Positions 28,501 to 37,067 of a stretch of DNA of 64,000 nucleotides are shown here, in pieces. Numbering within the stretch: the stretch's first letter is position 1; every line of letters begins with the position of its first letter. Origin of the DNA: Lachnospiraceae bacterium (GTDB taxonomy: Bacteria; Bacillota; Clostridia; Lachnospirales; Lachnospiraceae); contig JAFUJA010000022.1 of the NCBI GenBank assembly GCA_017473905.1, positions 1-64,000 on the forward strand, read 5' to 3'. A program made the translations under genes and the position numbers. Under the pieces are notes generated by a model. That model did not search any database. It saw only the letters and a list, made by a program, of their open reading frames with translations, and had not been told where the DNA came from.

Positions 28501-28627
28501 TTTCAACTTCTGTTGAAGGCTGAGGTTCAGCAGCCACACTTACCATGGCAGGCTGTAACATCATCATAAAAGCCAGTGAAAATGCAAGAATACGCTTATA
28601 CCAACTGTTCATCTTACGTTTTTTCAT
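22550..28627 (-). CDS. Large secreted BspA-type leucine-rich repeat protein with Ig-like domains
   Basis: A 2,025-residue secreted protein. It has a signal peptide (residues 1-33, ending MVSVAA), a Glu/Ser/Thr-rich acidic spacer (about 35-130), a leucine-rich LRR_5 (BspA) region (about 135-1010) built of C/LxxL...IGxYAF repeats, a Big_2 Ig-like domain (about 1022-1100, with VATVDTTGIVTIKGYG), a PEGA-like segment (about 1120-1180), then further Ig-like modules to the end. No LPxTG or membrane anchor is visible at the C-terminus (ends SIDYRK), so attachment is unclear. BspA-type proteins bind host or microbial partners in some species; the ligand here is unknown. The ATG at 28627 was chosen because GGGAG/AAAGG lies just upstream. 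Confidence 0.9.
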   Translation of the reverse strand: MKKRKMNSWYKRILAFSLAFMMMLQPAMVSVAAEPQPSTEVEISDSSVESTEDASTEEAVTDESATEEDVTEEATEAISEEVVSEEISEETVSEEVSTEEAVSEDSSEETASEEIVDDNSINSTSTDADFVIEAGVLTSYTGTATDVIIPSGVTTIGEGVFRDNDTVVSVTFPETLTTIEAYAFRDCENLQTVTVNEKLVTIGKYAFYQCKNLKSFTCPSTVKTIGDYAFYKCTNLFSITLNEGLESIGDHSFVDAALGGLDETKVTVYGTLTIPSTVSFIGYNAFESCEYLGEVVFANGTTEAITFDVDWEVSKLFYGCKNLKKVTFPERATNIPSNAFLDCTALEEISVGSKLISIDTKAFDQCKNLKSFNCPSSVKTIGGYAFRDCTSLFELTLNEGLTTIGDYAFNNAAIGGLDENKATVYKTLTIPSTVSSIGYSAFASSDYLGEVIFADGTTAGLEFVTDWDVSKVFYECKNLKKVTFPERATNIPSNAFLDCTALEEISVGSKLTSIDTKAFDQCKNLKSFTCPSSVKTIGEYAFRDCTSLFEITLNEGLTTIGNYAFNNAAIGGLNENKATVYGTLTIPSTVSSIGCYAFESSDYLGEVIFADGTTTGLTFVEDYGTSKVFYDCKNLKKVTLPERATNIPGRAFQDCVLLEEVICGSKLEAIGNYAFSQCKSLKSFTCPSSLRSIGDFSFASCTSLMSIDLNEGLETIGNNAFNNAALGGLDKNKTTVYGTLTIPATVYSIGCYAFDSSAYLGEVIFANGTTQSLTFVEDYGTSKVFYNCKNLKKVTLPERATAIPGRAFQSCTALEEVNLGKNIKTIGNYAFDQCKSLKYFTCPASLTAIGDYSFAACSSLMNITLNEGLETIGNYAFTNTAFGGKDENKKQVYGSLTIPTTVYSIGTYAFSGCTYLEEVIFPDGTTASLTFVNSYGSANTFQDCKELKRVYLPERLTEMPGYLFQRCNALDTLYIPNGVTSIAENVFGNTDTTNLVIYCEEGSVARIFAKTHGYNYKDKSELGIYVKSLKLNREEIYFAGETAIGKEITLKTTVSPATALNKVVTYKSTNEAVATVDTTGIVTIKGYGEADIIVASLENSEITATCHVEIIRMWNSAELAEIREYIIANNELEVLTNVYRNLQELKITAPDGIAAEWKVPYEIETGVHTYDVSLSKEGYQTMVLEDVPVSGITVTDVKIFGLDEVQAGKSFDASVVIITEGGSISPEDYQLEWKSSNASNVKVAASVMNPLAASVTGLKVSKGTFVSVTFVLNKDGNAVSVEKADLGKTWFNPGLKVTVSGYNVVDDIQFDATQNGTSVDLQDLAELVNLEGTVSYELNAVAFGYGEVVSDASLTWKSTNTKVAIVKADKSGKVTLNVLGKGTAYISATASKNGGYTEYIKVTVLDSRPRLSEKDVTINGYLIDASVPITMLPSDGFEINDDSLSVVDAKKGTETSFEVKYTDDTYVIRIKDGATVKKGTYSVKILVKTDAEEEKSHELPLKIKVVEVAPKVSFDMEEYYLFAESTFSTISVITDAEINDISYTPSVGIGKPRLVEFMKEPSDGLLYVEAENINASNYTKTSNKGTIRIVFEGYVEAATYEKKITIPVVKKLPVVKAVPSSATLYPETLCDTAEVVFYAEQYEVRPEQGYTFSVKEQNGYQISNLNGSGSPTIQALKNAKSGKITFTLTSEHWHDGLSVTSVCNIKIGKAPQLSFGVKTLTLNTAYSVGAYDYVTVDAFVNGFEDITFNDAKLQVKGKDEKAQTVLDDGALDIYMEDGEVKAGIVDSGYFKKAGSYTYIITAYSEDNMPVTGTLKVTVALAKSKASVSFKTKGSINILDREGTSVVVTPVVKNYTGTVEDVELYGANAGKFEAEIEGGNIVIKALPDRALKSGGAYQLGVYVTLDSGVSLENTVKIVPKQKNPKLTQSTKSVVLFETAKGVVFGEEISIDVAAKQAGTIKSIALASESDTFGYIEGSDGTGILYVKDSASLVAGKKYTVKLAVTFEDDAINAKPSYVSVSIDYRK
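25770..27890 (-). repeat. Tandem blocks of about 468 bp in the LRR gene
   Basis: The block running from one KNLKKVT(F/L)PER to the next (about 156 residues, each holding several LRR_5 units and one IGGL(D/N)(E/K)NK insert) occurs four times in a row with a fifth partial copy (KELKRVYLPER). Copies 1 and 2 are nearly identical, and divergence increases toward the C-terminal side. Confidence 0.85.
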
Positions 28628-28655
28628 TTCCTTTCTCCCTTTTCCAATATTTGAA

Positions 28656-28688
28656 CCCACTTTACCGTAAAAAATACATTAAAGTGGG
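28656..28688 (-). terminator. Hairpin between the Na/Pi symporter and LRR genes
   Basis: Perfect CCCACTTTA/TAAAGTGGG stem with a 15-base loop. On the minus strand it is followed by TTCAAATATTGG, a weak T tract, so termination may be partial. Confidence 0.5.
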
Positions 28689-28706
28689 ATTCATTCATTT
28701 AAAATA

Positions 28707-30374
28707 TTAATTTTGTTTCGTATGTTTGGTCATTGCATAGGCAATGTTAACCGCATGATCGGACACACGTTCCAAACCGGATACAATATCAGAGAAAATC
28801 ATACCCGCTTCAGCAGTACAACGGTTCTCTGTCAATCGCTGTACATGGGTCATCTGAATCTTCTCTTCCATTTCATCCACACGTTCCTCCAACATATCAA
28901 CTTCTTTTAAATATTCTTCCTCGTTATGGGCAAAAACACGAATGGAATAATGAAGATTCTTATTTATCAACTCCATAATTTCCCGCAACTCATCAAAGGA
29001 TTCTTTACTGAAGTTAATTTCTTTTTCTTTACGCATTTTAGCACTGTCTGCAACATTTTTAGCATGGTCGCCGATACGTTCCACATCATTTACGACATGG
29101 AACAAACTGCCGATGCTGTTTAAGTCTTCAATAGGAAGGGGCGTTTTATTGATTTTTACCAGGTAATCCGTAATGGATTTATTCAGGAAATCAATATTCT
29201 TCTCTACTCTGTAAACTTCCTCAATGGTGTCATCATCAAGAGTTACAAGCGCATTCATGGCACGATTCAAATTATCGCTTGCAAGACTTGCCATACGTTC
29301 AATCTCATTTACAACTTCAACGACTGCAGTTGCAGGATTAAAGACAACCTTTTCTCCAATAAACTGAAGCTGAAAATCATCACCGTATTTAACTTTTTCA
29401 TCTTTACCGGGCACGATAAGATATGTTGCTTTTACTAAAAGATTGGTAAAAGGTAACATGATAATAACCTGGAACACTTTAATCAAGGTATGTGCATTTG
29501 CAACGAAACGTCCAGGATCACCGTCAGAAAGCATCTGAATTCCGTCTACAATAGGTGTACGGATTGTCATCAACAAAACAAATACCACCAATGAACCAAC
29601 GAGGTTAAACAGGAAGTGAATCAATGCTGCTCGCTTCGCATCTTTCATACCTGCAAGGGATGCAATCAAAGCGGTTACACAGGAACCCATGTTACAGCCT
29701 AAAATAATAAACATACATATCGGCAATTCCAAAAGTCCCTGCTGCGCAAGTAATAAAACAATACTTACAGTAACGGAAGAACTTTGTATAATACTGGTCA
29801 CAACAAAACCTACAAGAACCGCAAAAAACGGATTGGTTAAAGAAGCAAAGGTATTTGCAACCATAGGACTTTCTTTTAATACCCCTACAGAGTCACTCAT
29901 CAAAGACAATCCCAGGAACAAAACACCGAAACCAACCAGAATATCACCAATTTTAGTAACTCCCTGCTTTTTGAAGAACATAATCATAATAACACCAATC
30001 AAAAGGATCAACGGTGCATATTTTGATAAGTTAAAAGAAACCAGCTGTGAAGTAACCGTGGTACCGATGTTCGCACCCAAAATAACGCCTACTGCCTGAT
30101 AAAGGTTCATCAGACCTGAATTAACAAAACTGACTACCATTACCGTACATGCAGAAGATGACTGTACAATACCGGTAAAAATAATACCCACAACAATTCC
30201 GGCAAACTTGTTTTTGGTGAAAAATTCAAGAATACTTCTAAGCTTGGCACCCGCAACCTTTTCAATCGACTCACTCATCAGCTTCATACCGAACAAAAAG
30301 AGTCCGAGTCCGCCTGCAAGTTCCACTAACATTGCCAAAATTTCCGATAGTTTAGACATATCAATGTTACCCAT
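28707..30374 (-). CDS. Na/Pi symporter with C-terminal PhoU-like domain
   Basis: A 555-residue protein of the NptA/YjbB class. The membrane part (residues 15-320) contains the duplicated QSSS motifs at 71-74 and 197-200 that line the transport path. The cytosolic part (about 345-545) is a PhoU-like helical bundle with NDVERIGDHAKNVADSA and the second E-R-x-x-DHA motif. Predicted to move phosphate with sodium, in either direction. The ATG at 30374 follows AGGAGA by six bases. It sits 40 bases after ribF and may be read from that transcript. Confidence 0.92.
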   Translation of the reverse strand: MGNIDMSKLSEILAMLVELAGGLGLFLFGMKLMSESIEKVAGAKLRSILEFFTKNKFAGIVVGIIFTGIVQSSSACTVMVVSFVNSGLMNLYQAVGVILGANIGTTVTSQLVSFNLSKYAPLILLIGVIMIMFFKKQGVTKIGDILVGFGVLFLGLSLMSDSVGVLKESPMVANTFASLTNPFFAVLVGFVVTSIIQSSSVTVSIVLLLAQQGLLELPICMFIILGCNMGSCVTALIASLAGMKDAKRAALIHFLFNLVGSLVVFVLLMTIRTPIVDGIQMLSDGDPGRFVANAHTLIKVFQVIIMLPFTNLLVKATYLIVPGKDEKVKYGDDFQLQFIGEKVVFNPATAVVEVVNEIERMASLASDNLNRAMNALVTLDDDTIEEVYRVEKNIDFLNKSITDYLVKINKTPLPIEDLNSIGSLFHVVNDVERIGDHAKNVADSAKMRKEKEINFSKESFDELREIMELINKNLHYSIRVFAHNEEEYLKEVDMLEERVDEMEEKIQMTHVQRLTENRCTAEAGMIFSDIVSGLERVSDHAVNIAYAMTKHTKQN

Positions 30375-30414
30375 CTTTCGTCTCCTTTGTAATACCACTC
30401 TATTTTTTATGTGA

Positions 30415-31335
30415 TTATTGCTTCTCAAAATACATTTTTGCTTTTTCTTTATCTGCTTTTATCTGCTCACTTAACGCATCAAGGGAATTAAATTTCTTTT
30501 CCGGACGCAGAAACGATAAATATCTGACACAAATTTCTTTGCCGTATAAATCCATGTCACAATCCAAAAGATGACACTCTATCCCCAGCTGTGACTCACC
30601 TTCTACGGTAGGCTTTACGCCTACATTTGTGACAGAAGGATAGGTTTTACCATCCACATCACAGAGGGTGACATAGACCCCTTTCGGAGGTAGCAGTTTC
30701 TCTTCGGAAGGAACAAAATTACAGGTAGGAAAACCAAGTTTATGACCGATTTGATTTCCCTTGCAAACCGTACCTGACATTTCAAATTCTCTTCCCATAA
30801 AAAGTGTACATTTTTTAATATTGCCGGAAAGAATTGCGGTTCTTAAAGAAGAAGCACTTACTACTTCGTCTTCTATTTTTAACTTGGGGAAAAGTTTGAA
30901 GGTATATCCGTACTTCGCTTCCCGTTCTTTTAAAAATACACCGTTTCCCTTTCCTTTATATCCAAAGGATAAATCATCTCCGGCAACAAGATGTTTCATA
31001 TTCAGTTGTTTTAATAAAACTTCTTCCAGGAACACTTCCGCTTCCATTTTTGCAGTTTCCGCATGAAAGGGATATAAAATATAATAATCGATTCCCATGG
31101 AAGCAAGCATATCCTGTTTTTCCTGCTCCGTTAACACAAAATGTGCTTCCTGACGGCCAAAATACACTTCAGGACTTGGTTCAAAGGAAAGAACAACGGT
31201 TTTCAGCTGCTTCTCTCCCGCTTTTAAAAGTTCGTCCAGAATCCATTGATGTCCTTTGTGAATACCGTCAAATTTACCGATTGCTATGGCGCAGGGTTCC
31301 TCAATTATAAAATCCTTACCGGTAATTACCTGCAT
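30415..31335 (-). CDS. ribF: Bifunctional riboflavin kinase / FAD synthetase
   Basis: A 306-residue protein with an N-terminal FMN adenylyltransferase domain (GKFDGIHKGHQ, residues about 22-32) and a C-terminal riboflavin kinase domain (GTVCKGNQIGHKLGFPT, about 185-202). Converts riboflavin to FMN and FAD. AGGAG precedes the ATG. Twelve bases downstream of truB, the conserved order in Firmicutes. Confidence 0.96.
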   Translation of the reverse strand: MQVITGKDFIIEEPCAIAIGKFDGIHKGHQWILDELLKAGEKQLKTVVLSFEPSPEVYFGRQEAHFVLTEQEKQDMLASMGIDYYILYPFHAETAKMEAEVFLEEVLLKQLNMKHLVAGDDLSFGYKGKGNGVFLKEREAKYGYTFKLFPKLKIEDEVVSASSLRTAILSGNIKKCTLFMGREFEMSGTVCKGNQIGHKLGFPTCNFVPSEEKLLPPKGVYVTLCDVDGKTYPSVTNVGVKPTVEGESQLGIECHLLDCDMDLYGKEICVRYLSFLRPEKKFNSLDALSEQIKADKEKAKMYFEKQ

Positions 31336-31347
31336 TCATTTCTCCTT

Positions 31348-32244
31348 TTATCTCTTGTAAAAAAATAATTTGGCGGGAACATATGCATTTTTATTCCCAT
31401 CAAAGGAATAGATGCCGTAAAAAAGACCATCCTCCCCATAAATACGAATTTCTGACGCTTCCTCACTTTCAAAGGAAAGCTGTTTTTTTACAAGAGCATT
31501 TCCGTTATCTGCATTTTTTTTATAATCTGGTAAAACAATCGCCTTTGGAAGATGTGTGAAAACCACATCCACAGGTTTTAAAATTTCGGAAACATTACCG
31601 TTTTTTACAATATCTTCAATTTCATCCAAGGTTTTAGAATCTTCATAACAGAAACCGGACGTTTGCAAACGGACAAGTTCTTTCATTGCACCGCCGCAAC
31701 CAAGTTTCTGCCCGATATCATGACAAAGAGTTCTAATATATGTACCCTTGGAACAACTCACCGTCATTACGACTTCAGGAAGTTTCACGGAATCAATCGT
31801 AATATCATAAATCACAATCGGACGCGGCTTTCTTTCCACTTCTTTTCCTTCTCTTGCAAGGTCACAAAGCTTTTTGCCGTTTACCTTCAGTGCTGAATAC
31901 ATGGGAGGAATTTGTAATTGTTCTCCAATAAAAGAAACAATTGCTTCTTTTACTTCTTCTTCGGAAGCAGTCACCTCCTGCTCGGAAAGTACCTTACCGG
32001 AAGTATCCTGGGTATCGGTTTCAATCCCCAGTAAAAGAGTTGCCCGATACACTTTCTTCGTATCCGTAAGCATATCACAAAGCTTGGTAGCACACCCTAA
32101 ACAAACCGGTAAAACGCCTGTAGCATCAGGGTCAAGCGTCCCTGTATGACCGATTTTCTTCTGTTTGCAAATCCCTCTGAGCTTTGCCACGACATCAAAA
32201 GAAGTAAATCCCTTTTCTTTTTTTACAATGATGATTCCATCCAT
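31348..32244 (-). CDS. truB: tRNA pseudouridine(55) synthase TruB
   Basis: A 298-residue pseudouridine synthase acting on U55 of the T loop. The catalytic aspartate lies in GTLDPDATGVLP, followed by the KxxGxxxYxxxR-like GKEVERKPRPIVIYDI and the SCSKGTYIRTLCHDIG region. I use the ATG at 32244; a TTG two codons earlier is possible. Confidence 0.96.
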   Translation of the reverse strand: MDGIIIVKKEKGFTSFDVVAKLRGICKQKKIGHTGTLDPDATGVLPVCLGCATKLCDMLTDTKKVYRATLLLGIETDTQDTSGKVLSEQEVTASEEEVKEAIVSFIGEQLQIPPMYSALKVNGKKLCDLAREGKEVERKPRPIVIYDITIDSVKLPEVVMTVSCSKGTYIRTLCHDIGQKLGCGGAMKELVRLQTSGFCYEDSKTLDEIEDIVKNGNVSEILKPVDVVFTHLPKAIVLPDYKKNADNGNALVKKQLSFESEEASEIRIYGEDGLFYGIYSFDGNKNAYVPAKLFFYKR

Positions 32245-32256
32245 GAACAAACATCC

Positions 32257-33216
32257 TTACTCATTTTCGGTTTTTAACTCTTCTTCAATCATCTGAAGAA
32301 GTTTTTCCGTCAGTTTCTCCGGTGTATCCTTTGCATAAAATCCGGAGGCTCTTACATGACCGCCGCCACCGAAGGAAACCGCAATTTTAGATACATCCAC
32401 TATATTTTTGGAACGAAGGCTCACCTTATAGGTTTCAGCATTCATCTGATACATAAAAACAGCACATTCCACCCCCTGGGTGATACGAAGCTGATTAATA
32501 ACACCATCAAAATCTTTACTGGTGATACCCATTTCCGTCATGGTTTTTATATTCATAAAACCAAGAATTACTTTACCGTCAAGAAATCTTCTGCTTTCCA
32601 GCAAAATACGTCCCAAAGCAAGATTTTGCTCATACGTTTTCTCATAAAAGGTTTTATCAAGAAGTGTGGGAAAATCAAAGTCATAAGACAGAAGCTCCGC
32701 CACAATTCTCATGGTTTTAGGAGAAGTATTGGAATATTTAAAAATTCCCGTGTCATGGGCAATACCAAGATACAAAGCTTCTGCAATCTCCGTATCCATA
32801 TACTTTTTATCAATTAACTCGTATACCAGTTCACTGGCAGAACTTGCAGTGGGAACTACATAATTCACGTCACCGCAGCCCTCCGTATTGCTTACATGAT
32901 GGTCAATGTTAATGGTCTTTCCCGCATGTTTAAAAAACTTATCTGCATTACCGATTCGGTTTTCCACCGTATCAATTACAATAAAAACATCTGCGTCAGG
33001 ACCCTCATAGCTGTTGTTAAAAGTCTGAACACCTTCAACACAGTCGAATGCAGAGGAAACATCATCCGAATATACGGTAATGTGCTTCTCAGGAAATACT
33101 TTTTTTAAGTATAACGACAAGGCCAGGGTGGAACCGATACAGTCTCCATCCGGCTTGATATGTCCTGATATTCCAATTGTTTTGGCATCTCTGCATTCTT
33201 CAATGATATTAATCAT
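32257..33216 (-). CDS. DHH/DHHA1 family phosphoesterase (NrnA-like)
   Basis: A 319-residue bifunctional oligoribonuclease/pAp-phosphatase type protein. Metal motifs HIKPDGDCIGS near the N-terminus, VIDTVE and IDHHVSNTEGCGD are followed by a DHHA1 domain with SFGGGGHVRASGF. It would degrade nano-RNA or linear dinucleotides such as pApA and pGpG; which is not decidable from sequence. The ATG at 33216 overlaps the rbfA stop by eight bases, with GAGG upstream. Located between rbfA and truB as in many Clostridia. Confidence 0.92.
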   Translation of the reverse strand: MINIIEECRDAKTIGISGHIKPDGDCIGSTLALSLYLKKVFPEKHITVYSDDVSSAFDCVEGVQTFNNSYEGPDADVFIVIDTVENRIGNADKFFKHAGKTINIDHHVSNTEGCGDVNYVVPTASSASELVYELIDKKYMDTEIAEALYLGIAHDTGIFKYSNTSPKTMRIVAELLSYDFDFPTLLDKTFYEKTYEQNLALGRILLESRRFLDGKVILGFMNIKTMTEMGITSKDFDGVINQLRITQGVECAVFMYQMNAETYKVSLRSKNIVDVSKIAVSFGGGGHVRASGFYAKDTPEKLTEKLLQMIEEELKTENE

Positions 33217-33598
33217 TCTTCGCTTCCTCTTCTTCTCTTTTATGCATATCAGCATTCACCTCATCAATCAGTTTGGACATGCTGATACAATATTCAACAC
33301 TCTGGTCCATAATAAAACGAATTTCCGGAGTATTTCTTAAATTAATTTTCTTCGAAATCTGATTGCGAATTAAGCCCATGGCACTGTTTAATCCTGCAAG
33401 CGTGCTCTGCTGGGATTCTTCATCACCGAGAACGCTGATATAAGCCTTGCAGGACTTTAAATCAGGAGCCACTTCTACTTCCATGACCGTAGTCATGGGG
33501 TTGATGCGGGGGTCTTTTAACTCACTGCGAATAATCTCAGCAAGTACCTTCTGCACCTCCCCATTGATACGGGTATTTTTTATACTGTTTTTTCTCAT
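33209..33598 (-). CDS. rbfA: Ribosome-binding factor A
   Basis: A 129-residue KH-like protein with RINGEVQKVLAEIIRSELKDPRI and the NLRNTPEIRF strand. Helps mature the 16S 5' end in the 30S subunit. Its ATG overlaps the infB stop by one base (TAATG), indicating coupling. Confidence 0.96.
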   Translation of the reverse strand: MRKNSIKNTRINGEVQKVLAEIIRSELKDPRINPMTTVMEVEVAPDLKSCKAYISVLGDEESQQSTLAGLNSAMGLIRNQISKKINLRNTPEIRFIMDQSVEYCISMSKLIDEVNADMHKREEEEAKND

Positions 33599-36459
33599 TA
33601 TCTGGGCACCTCTTCCATGATATATGCCTCAACAACATCCAGTTCCTTCATCTGGTCGAAGCCGTCAAATACAAGACCGCACTCGAAGCCTGCTTTTACT
33701 TCCTTCACATCATCTTTGAATCTCTTAAGGGAAGCAAGCTTACCTTCATAAATCTGCTCACCTTCACGGGTAATACGTACCAGACAGTTTCTCTGGAACA
33801 TACCGTCAAGCACAAAGGAACCTGCAATATTTCCGATAGCGGAAGCCTTGAAAATCTGACGAACTTCTGCGTGTCCGATTACTTTTTCCTCGAAAATAGG
33901 GTCTAACATACCCTTCATTGCTGCTTCTACATCCTCAATTGCCTGATAGATAACGCTATAGAGACGAACATCGACACCTTCTCTTTCAATGCTTGCCTTG
34001 GTAAGATTATCAACTTTTACGTTAAAGCCGATAATAATAGCCTTAGCCGCACTTGCAAGAATAACGTCAGATTCGTTAATGGCACCAACGCCACCGTGAA
34101 TTACCTTAACGGCTACTTCTTCATTGGAAAGCTTAACAAGACTCTGTTTTACGGCTTCCACGCTACCCTGAACGTCTGCTTTTACAATCAGGTTCAATTC
34201 TTTTAAGTTACCGGCCTGAATCTGGGAATACAAATCATCAAGAGACATCTTGGTCTTAGTATCTTCCAGTTTCTTAATCTTATTCTGTGCAATAAAGGTA
34301 TCTGCATAATGCTTTGCATCCTTGTCACTTTCATGTGAAAGGAAGATTTCACCTGCATTGGGAACATCATTAAGACCAAGAATTTCAACAGGTGTTGAAG
34401 GTGTTGCTTCTTTTACCTTGTTACCACTGTCATCAATCATGGCACGCACTCTACCATGAGATGCACCTGCGGAGATAAAATCACCAACCTTCAGCGTACC
34501 CTTCTGTACAAGAACGGTAGCTACGGGACCACGGCCCTTATCAAGCTTCGCTTCGATAACAAGACCTCTTGCACGTCTCTTCGCATTTGCTTTTAATTCA
34601 AGCATTTCAGCTGTAAGACCAATCATTTCAAGAAGGTTTTCGATACCCTGCCCCTTCTTTGCGGAAATGGGAACAAAAATAGTATCGCCGGACCATTCTT
34701 CTGAGGTCAGTTCATGCTCAACCGCAAGTTCATTCATAAGGCTTGCAATGCTGGGATAGTCAGACATCTTCTTGGTTGTATCATCAAAGTCATAACCGAT
34801 ACGGTCACACTTGTTAACAGCAACAATAATAGGCACACCTGCAGCCTTCGCATGGTTAATTGCTTCTTTGGTCTGAGGCATTACACCATCATCCGCTGCA
34901 ACAACCAATACAGCGATATCCGTTGCATTTGCACCACGCATACGCATAGCGGTAAATGCTTCGTGACCGGGGGTATCAAGGAAGGTAATCTTTTTAAATA
35001 CCTTGGGATTCTGTGATACGCCGTCATTTTTGATTTCAATCTGTACCATGTAAGCACCGATATGCTGGGTAATACCACCTGCTTCTCTGTCAATAACATG
35101 GGTTTTACGGATTGCATCCAAGAGGGAAGTTTTACCATGGTCAACGTGACCCATAACACAGATTACGGGAGGTCTTTCTGTCAAGGAAGCAGGATCTTCA
35201 TCCTCTTCCTTGAGAAGTTCTTCAATGACGTCCACCTTCACTTCCTGCTCACAGATAATATCATACTCAATTGCAATTTCTTCTGCTTTTTCGTATGAAA
35301 TTTCGGAGTTTACGGTATAAATTTCACCTTTTAAGAAGAGTTTCTTAATAAGGGCTGAAGGCTGAAGCTTCATCTTGTCTGCAAGATCTTTGATGGTAAG
35401 TGTTTCGGGAATTACGATTACCTTAATATCGTCTTCTACCACTTCCTGAACCTTCTTTTCAGGTTTAATGAAGCTTCCGGGTTTTAACTTACCTTTATTT
35501 TTACCCTTAAAATCGCCATCTTCATAAATGGAATCTTTTTTATTGTTCTTTTTATCTTTTTCCTGGCTGATACGACGTTTTTCATCGTCTCTGTGCTTCT
35601 CAGGCTCTACAACGGGAGCATCCCCGCCAAACATTCTGCTCTGAGGTTTCTTGGCAAAACGGTTATCTCTGCTGTTTCTCTCCTCAGCGTCCTTGTTAAA
35701 GCCGCCCTGATTACGATTGAAGCCGCCCTGAGGTCTGTCTCCCTGATTACGGTTAAAACCGCCCTGGGGTCTGTCTCCCTGATTACGGTTAAAACCGCCC
35801 TGAGGTCTGTCTCCCTGATTACGGTTATAGCCGCCCTGGGGTCTGTCTGATGCAGGTCTGTCAAAAGCAGGCTTATCAGATACAGGTCTGGTCTCGGTTG
35901 TCTGGACAGGTTTGCTTTCTGCAACCTGTGTTTCTGCAGGTTTTACCTCTGTTTTAGGTTTTGCAGGCTTCTGCATTTTATTCCCGGGCACAAAACTTGT
36001 AGTAGGTGTGGGAGAAGGAGGAGTTGTAGGACGAATCAGCTGGGAAGGACCCACGTTTACGGGACGTTTCTGCTGATTGTTCTGGTTATTCTGCGCAGGG
36101 CGCTGATTATTACCCTGTCTTCCACCCATCTGACTGTGCTGGGGATTGGTAACCATAATGATTTTCTTCTTTTTGGGAGCTTCTGCTTTGGGTGCTGCAG
36201 GAGCTTCTTCCTTCGCAGGAGCAGGTGCTTCCGCTTTCTTTTCTTCAACCACCGCTTCCTTTTTAGGTGCGGGAGCTTCCTCCTTCGCTTCTGCTTTTGC
36301 AGCAGGCTTGGAAGAAGACATGTTCTTTCTTACCAAAGCTTCGGTTTCTGCATCAAGAATTTTCTGGGGACTCTTATATGCAAAACCCTGGCCCTGAAGG
36401 AACGTAATCACTTCTTTGCTTGATATCTTAAGATCTTTTGCGAGTTCGCTTATATTCAT
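33598..36459 (-). CDS. infB: Translation initiation factor IF-2
   Basis: A 953-residue IF-2. IF2_N at residues 1-50 is followed by a long Ala/Pro/Glu/Lys linker, then a Gly/Arg/Asn/Gln repeat region (about 200-255), a second IF2_N (about 350-405), the GTPase domain (GHVDHGKTS about 437-445, [12 protein letters not shown]) and the C-terminal domains that bind initiator tRNA. The linker is longer and more repetitive than in B. subtilis. The start overlaps the ylxQ stop (ATGA). Confidence 0.98.
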   Translation of the reverse strand: MNISELAKDLKISSKEVITFLQGQGFAYKSPQKILDAETEALVRKNMSSSKPAAKAEAKEEAPAPKKEAVVEEKKAEAPAPAKEEAPAAPKAEAPKKKKIIMVTNPQHSQMGGRQGNNQRPAQNNQNNQQKRPVNVGPSQLIRPTTPPSPTPTTSFVPGNKMQKPAKPKTEVKPAETQVAESKPVQTTETRPVSDKPAFDRPASDRPQGGYNRNQGDRPQGGFNRNQGDRPQGGFNRNQGDRPQGGFNRNQGGFNKDAEERNSRDNRFAKKPQSRMFGGDAPVVEPEKHRDDEKRRISQEKDKKNNKKDSIYEDGDFKGKNKGKLKPGSFIKPEKKVQEVVEDDIKVIVIPETLTIKDLADKMKLQPSALIKKLFLKGEIYTVNSEISYEKAEEIAIEYDIICEQEVKVDVIEELLKEEDEDPASLTERPPVICVMGHVDHGKTSLLDAIRKTHVIDREAGGITQHIGAYMVQIEIKNDGVSQNPKVFKKITFLDTPGHEAFTAMRMRGANATDIAVLVVAADDGVMPQTKEAINHAKAAGVPIIVAVNKCDRIGYDFDDTTKKMSDYPSIASLMNELAVEHELTSEEWSGDTIFVPISAKKGQGIENLLEMIGLTAEMLELKANAKRRARGLVIEAKLDKGRGPVATVLVQKGTLKVGDFISAGASHGRVRAMIDDSGNKVKEATPSTPVEILGLNDVPNAGEIFLSHESDKDAKHYADTFIAQNKIKKLEDTKTKMSLDDLYSQIQAGNLKELNLIVKADVQGSVEAVKQSLVKLSNEEVAVKVIHGGVGAINESDVILASAAKAIIIGFNVKVDNLTKASIEREGVDVRLYSVIYQAIEDVEAAMKGMLDPIFEEKVIGHAEVRQIFKASAIGNIAGSFVLDGMFQRNCLVRITREGEQIYEGKLASLKRFKDDVKEVKAGFECGLVFDGFDQMKELDVVEAYIMEEVPR
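35698..35846 (-). repeat. 36-bp tandem repeat in infB
   Basis: Four successive units about 36 bases apart (starting near 35731, 35767, 35803 and 35839) encode [16 protein letters not shown] 12-residue repeats, with a partial unit beyond. Units alternate only at a few silent positions. Confidence 0.9.
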
Positions 36460-36788
36460 TTTACTACCTCCGTATTAGCTGTTAAATCTTCCAACTTTTG
36501 TATCAGACTTTTAGCAAATCCCTCATCGGAGACTGCAACAGCTGCCCTGATTTCTTTTCCGATACAATGTCCAAGTGTTTCCTTTGTTCCGTATTCATAA
36601 ATCGGCACATGATAAAAGGTACACATATCTCTGTAATTTTTCTTTGAACCGTCTGACGTGTCCGTTGCAATGATTACAAGTCTGGCTTTATGCTCTTTTA
36701 CAACTTTCTCAACCATAAATTCGCCGCTGACAAGCTTTCCGGACTTGGTCGCCAGACCGAGTAAGGATAAAATTTTATCGTTATTCAA
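36456..36788 (-). CDS. L7Ae/L30e/S12e family RNA-binding protein (YlxQ)
   Basis: A 110-residue protein with the L7Ae fold pattern [20 protein letters not shown] and [20 protein letters not shown]. Family members bind kink-turns; the specific RNA is not known. A TTG start at 36788 overlaps the ylxR stop. Position between ylxR and infB matches B. subtilis ylxQ. Confidence 0.93.
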   Translation of the reverse strand: MNNDKILSLLGLATKSGKLVSGEFMVEKVVKEHKARLVIIATDTSDGSKKNYRDMCTFYHVPIYEYGTKETLGHCIGKEIRAAVAVSDEGFAKSLIQKLEDLTANTEVVK

Positions 36789-37050
36789 TCTCTAAAAACT
36801 CCTTTTCAAGGCCTTCATACACTTCCGTTGAAAGACTCATTTTAAATGAGCGCTCCAGACCATGATTCTTTCTGGCTTTCTGTAAACATTCCATACATTT
36901 ACACAAATATGCGCCCCTTCCGTTTTTCTTTCCGGTCACATACAGAACAATTTCGCCTTCCGGTGTTTTCAGCACTCTCATCATTGTATTTTTTTCTTTC
37001 ATTTCCATACAACCGACACACTGTCGCATCGGAATTTTCTTGTTCATCAT
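36781..37050 (-). CDS. YlxR/RnpM family RNA-binding protein
   Basis: An 89-residue protein with MRQCVGCMEMKEKNTMMRV and the GRGAYLCKCMECLQKARK motif typical of YlxR. The B. subtilis protein has been linked to RNase P modulation and nucleoid functions. Start is one of two adjacent ATG codons (37050 or 37047) after AAGGTGG. Confidence 0.93.
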   Translation of the reverse strand: MMNKKIPMRQCVGCMEMKEKNTMMRVLKTPEGEIVLYVTGKKNGRGAYLCKCMECLQKARKNHGLERSFKMSLSTEVYEGLEKEFLEIE

Positions 37051-37067
37051 GACCACCTTCTTTTACT

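Noticed and set aside
28257..28523. Ser-rich plus-strand frame opposite the LRR protein N-terminus
   Set aside because: Same artefact from the acidic spacer.
35698..35846. CRISPR-like 36-bp repeats
   Set aside because: Units are contiguous without unique spacers and code for the IF-2 linker.
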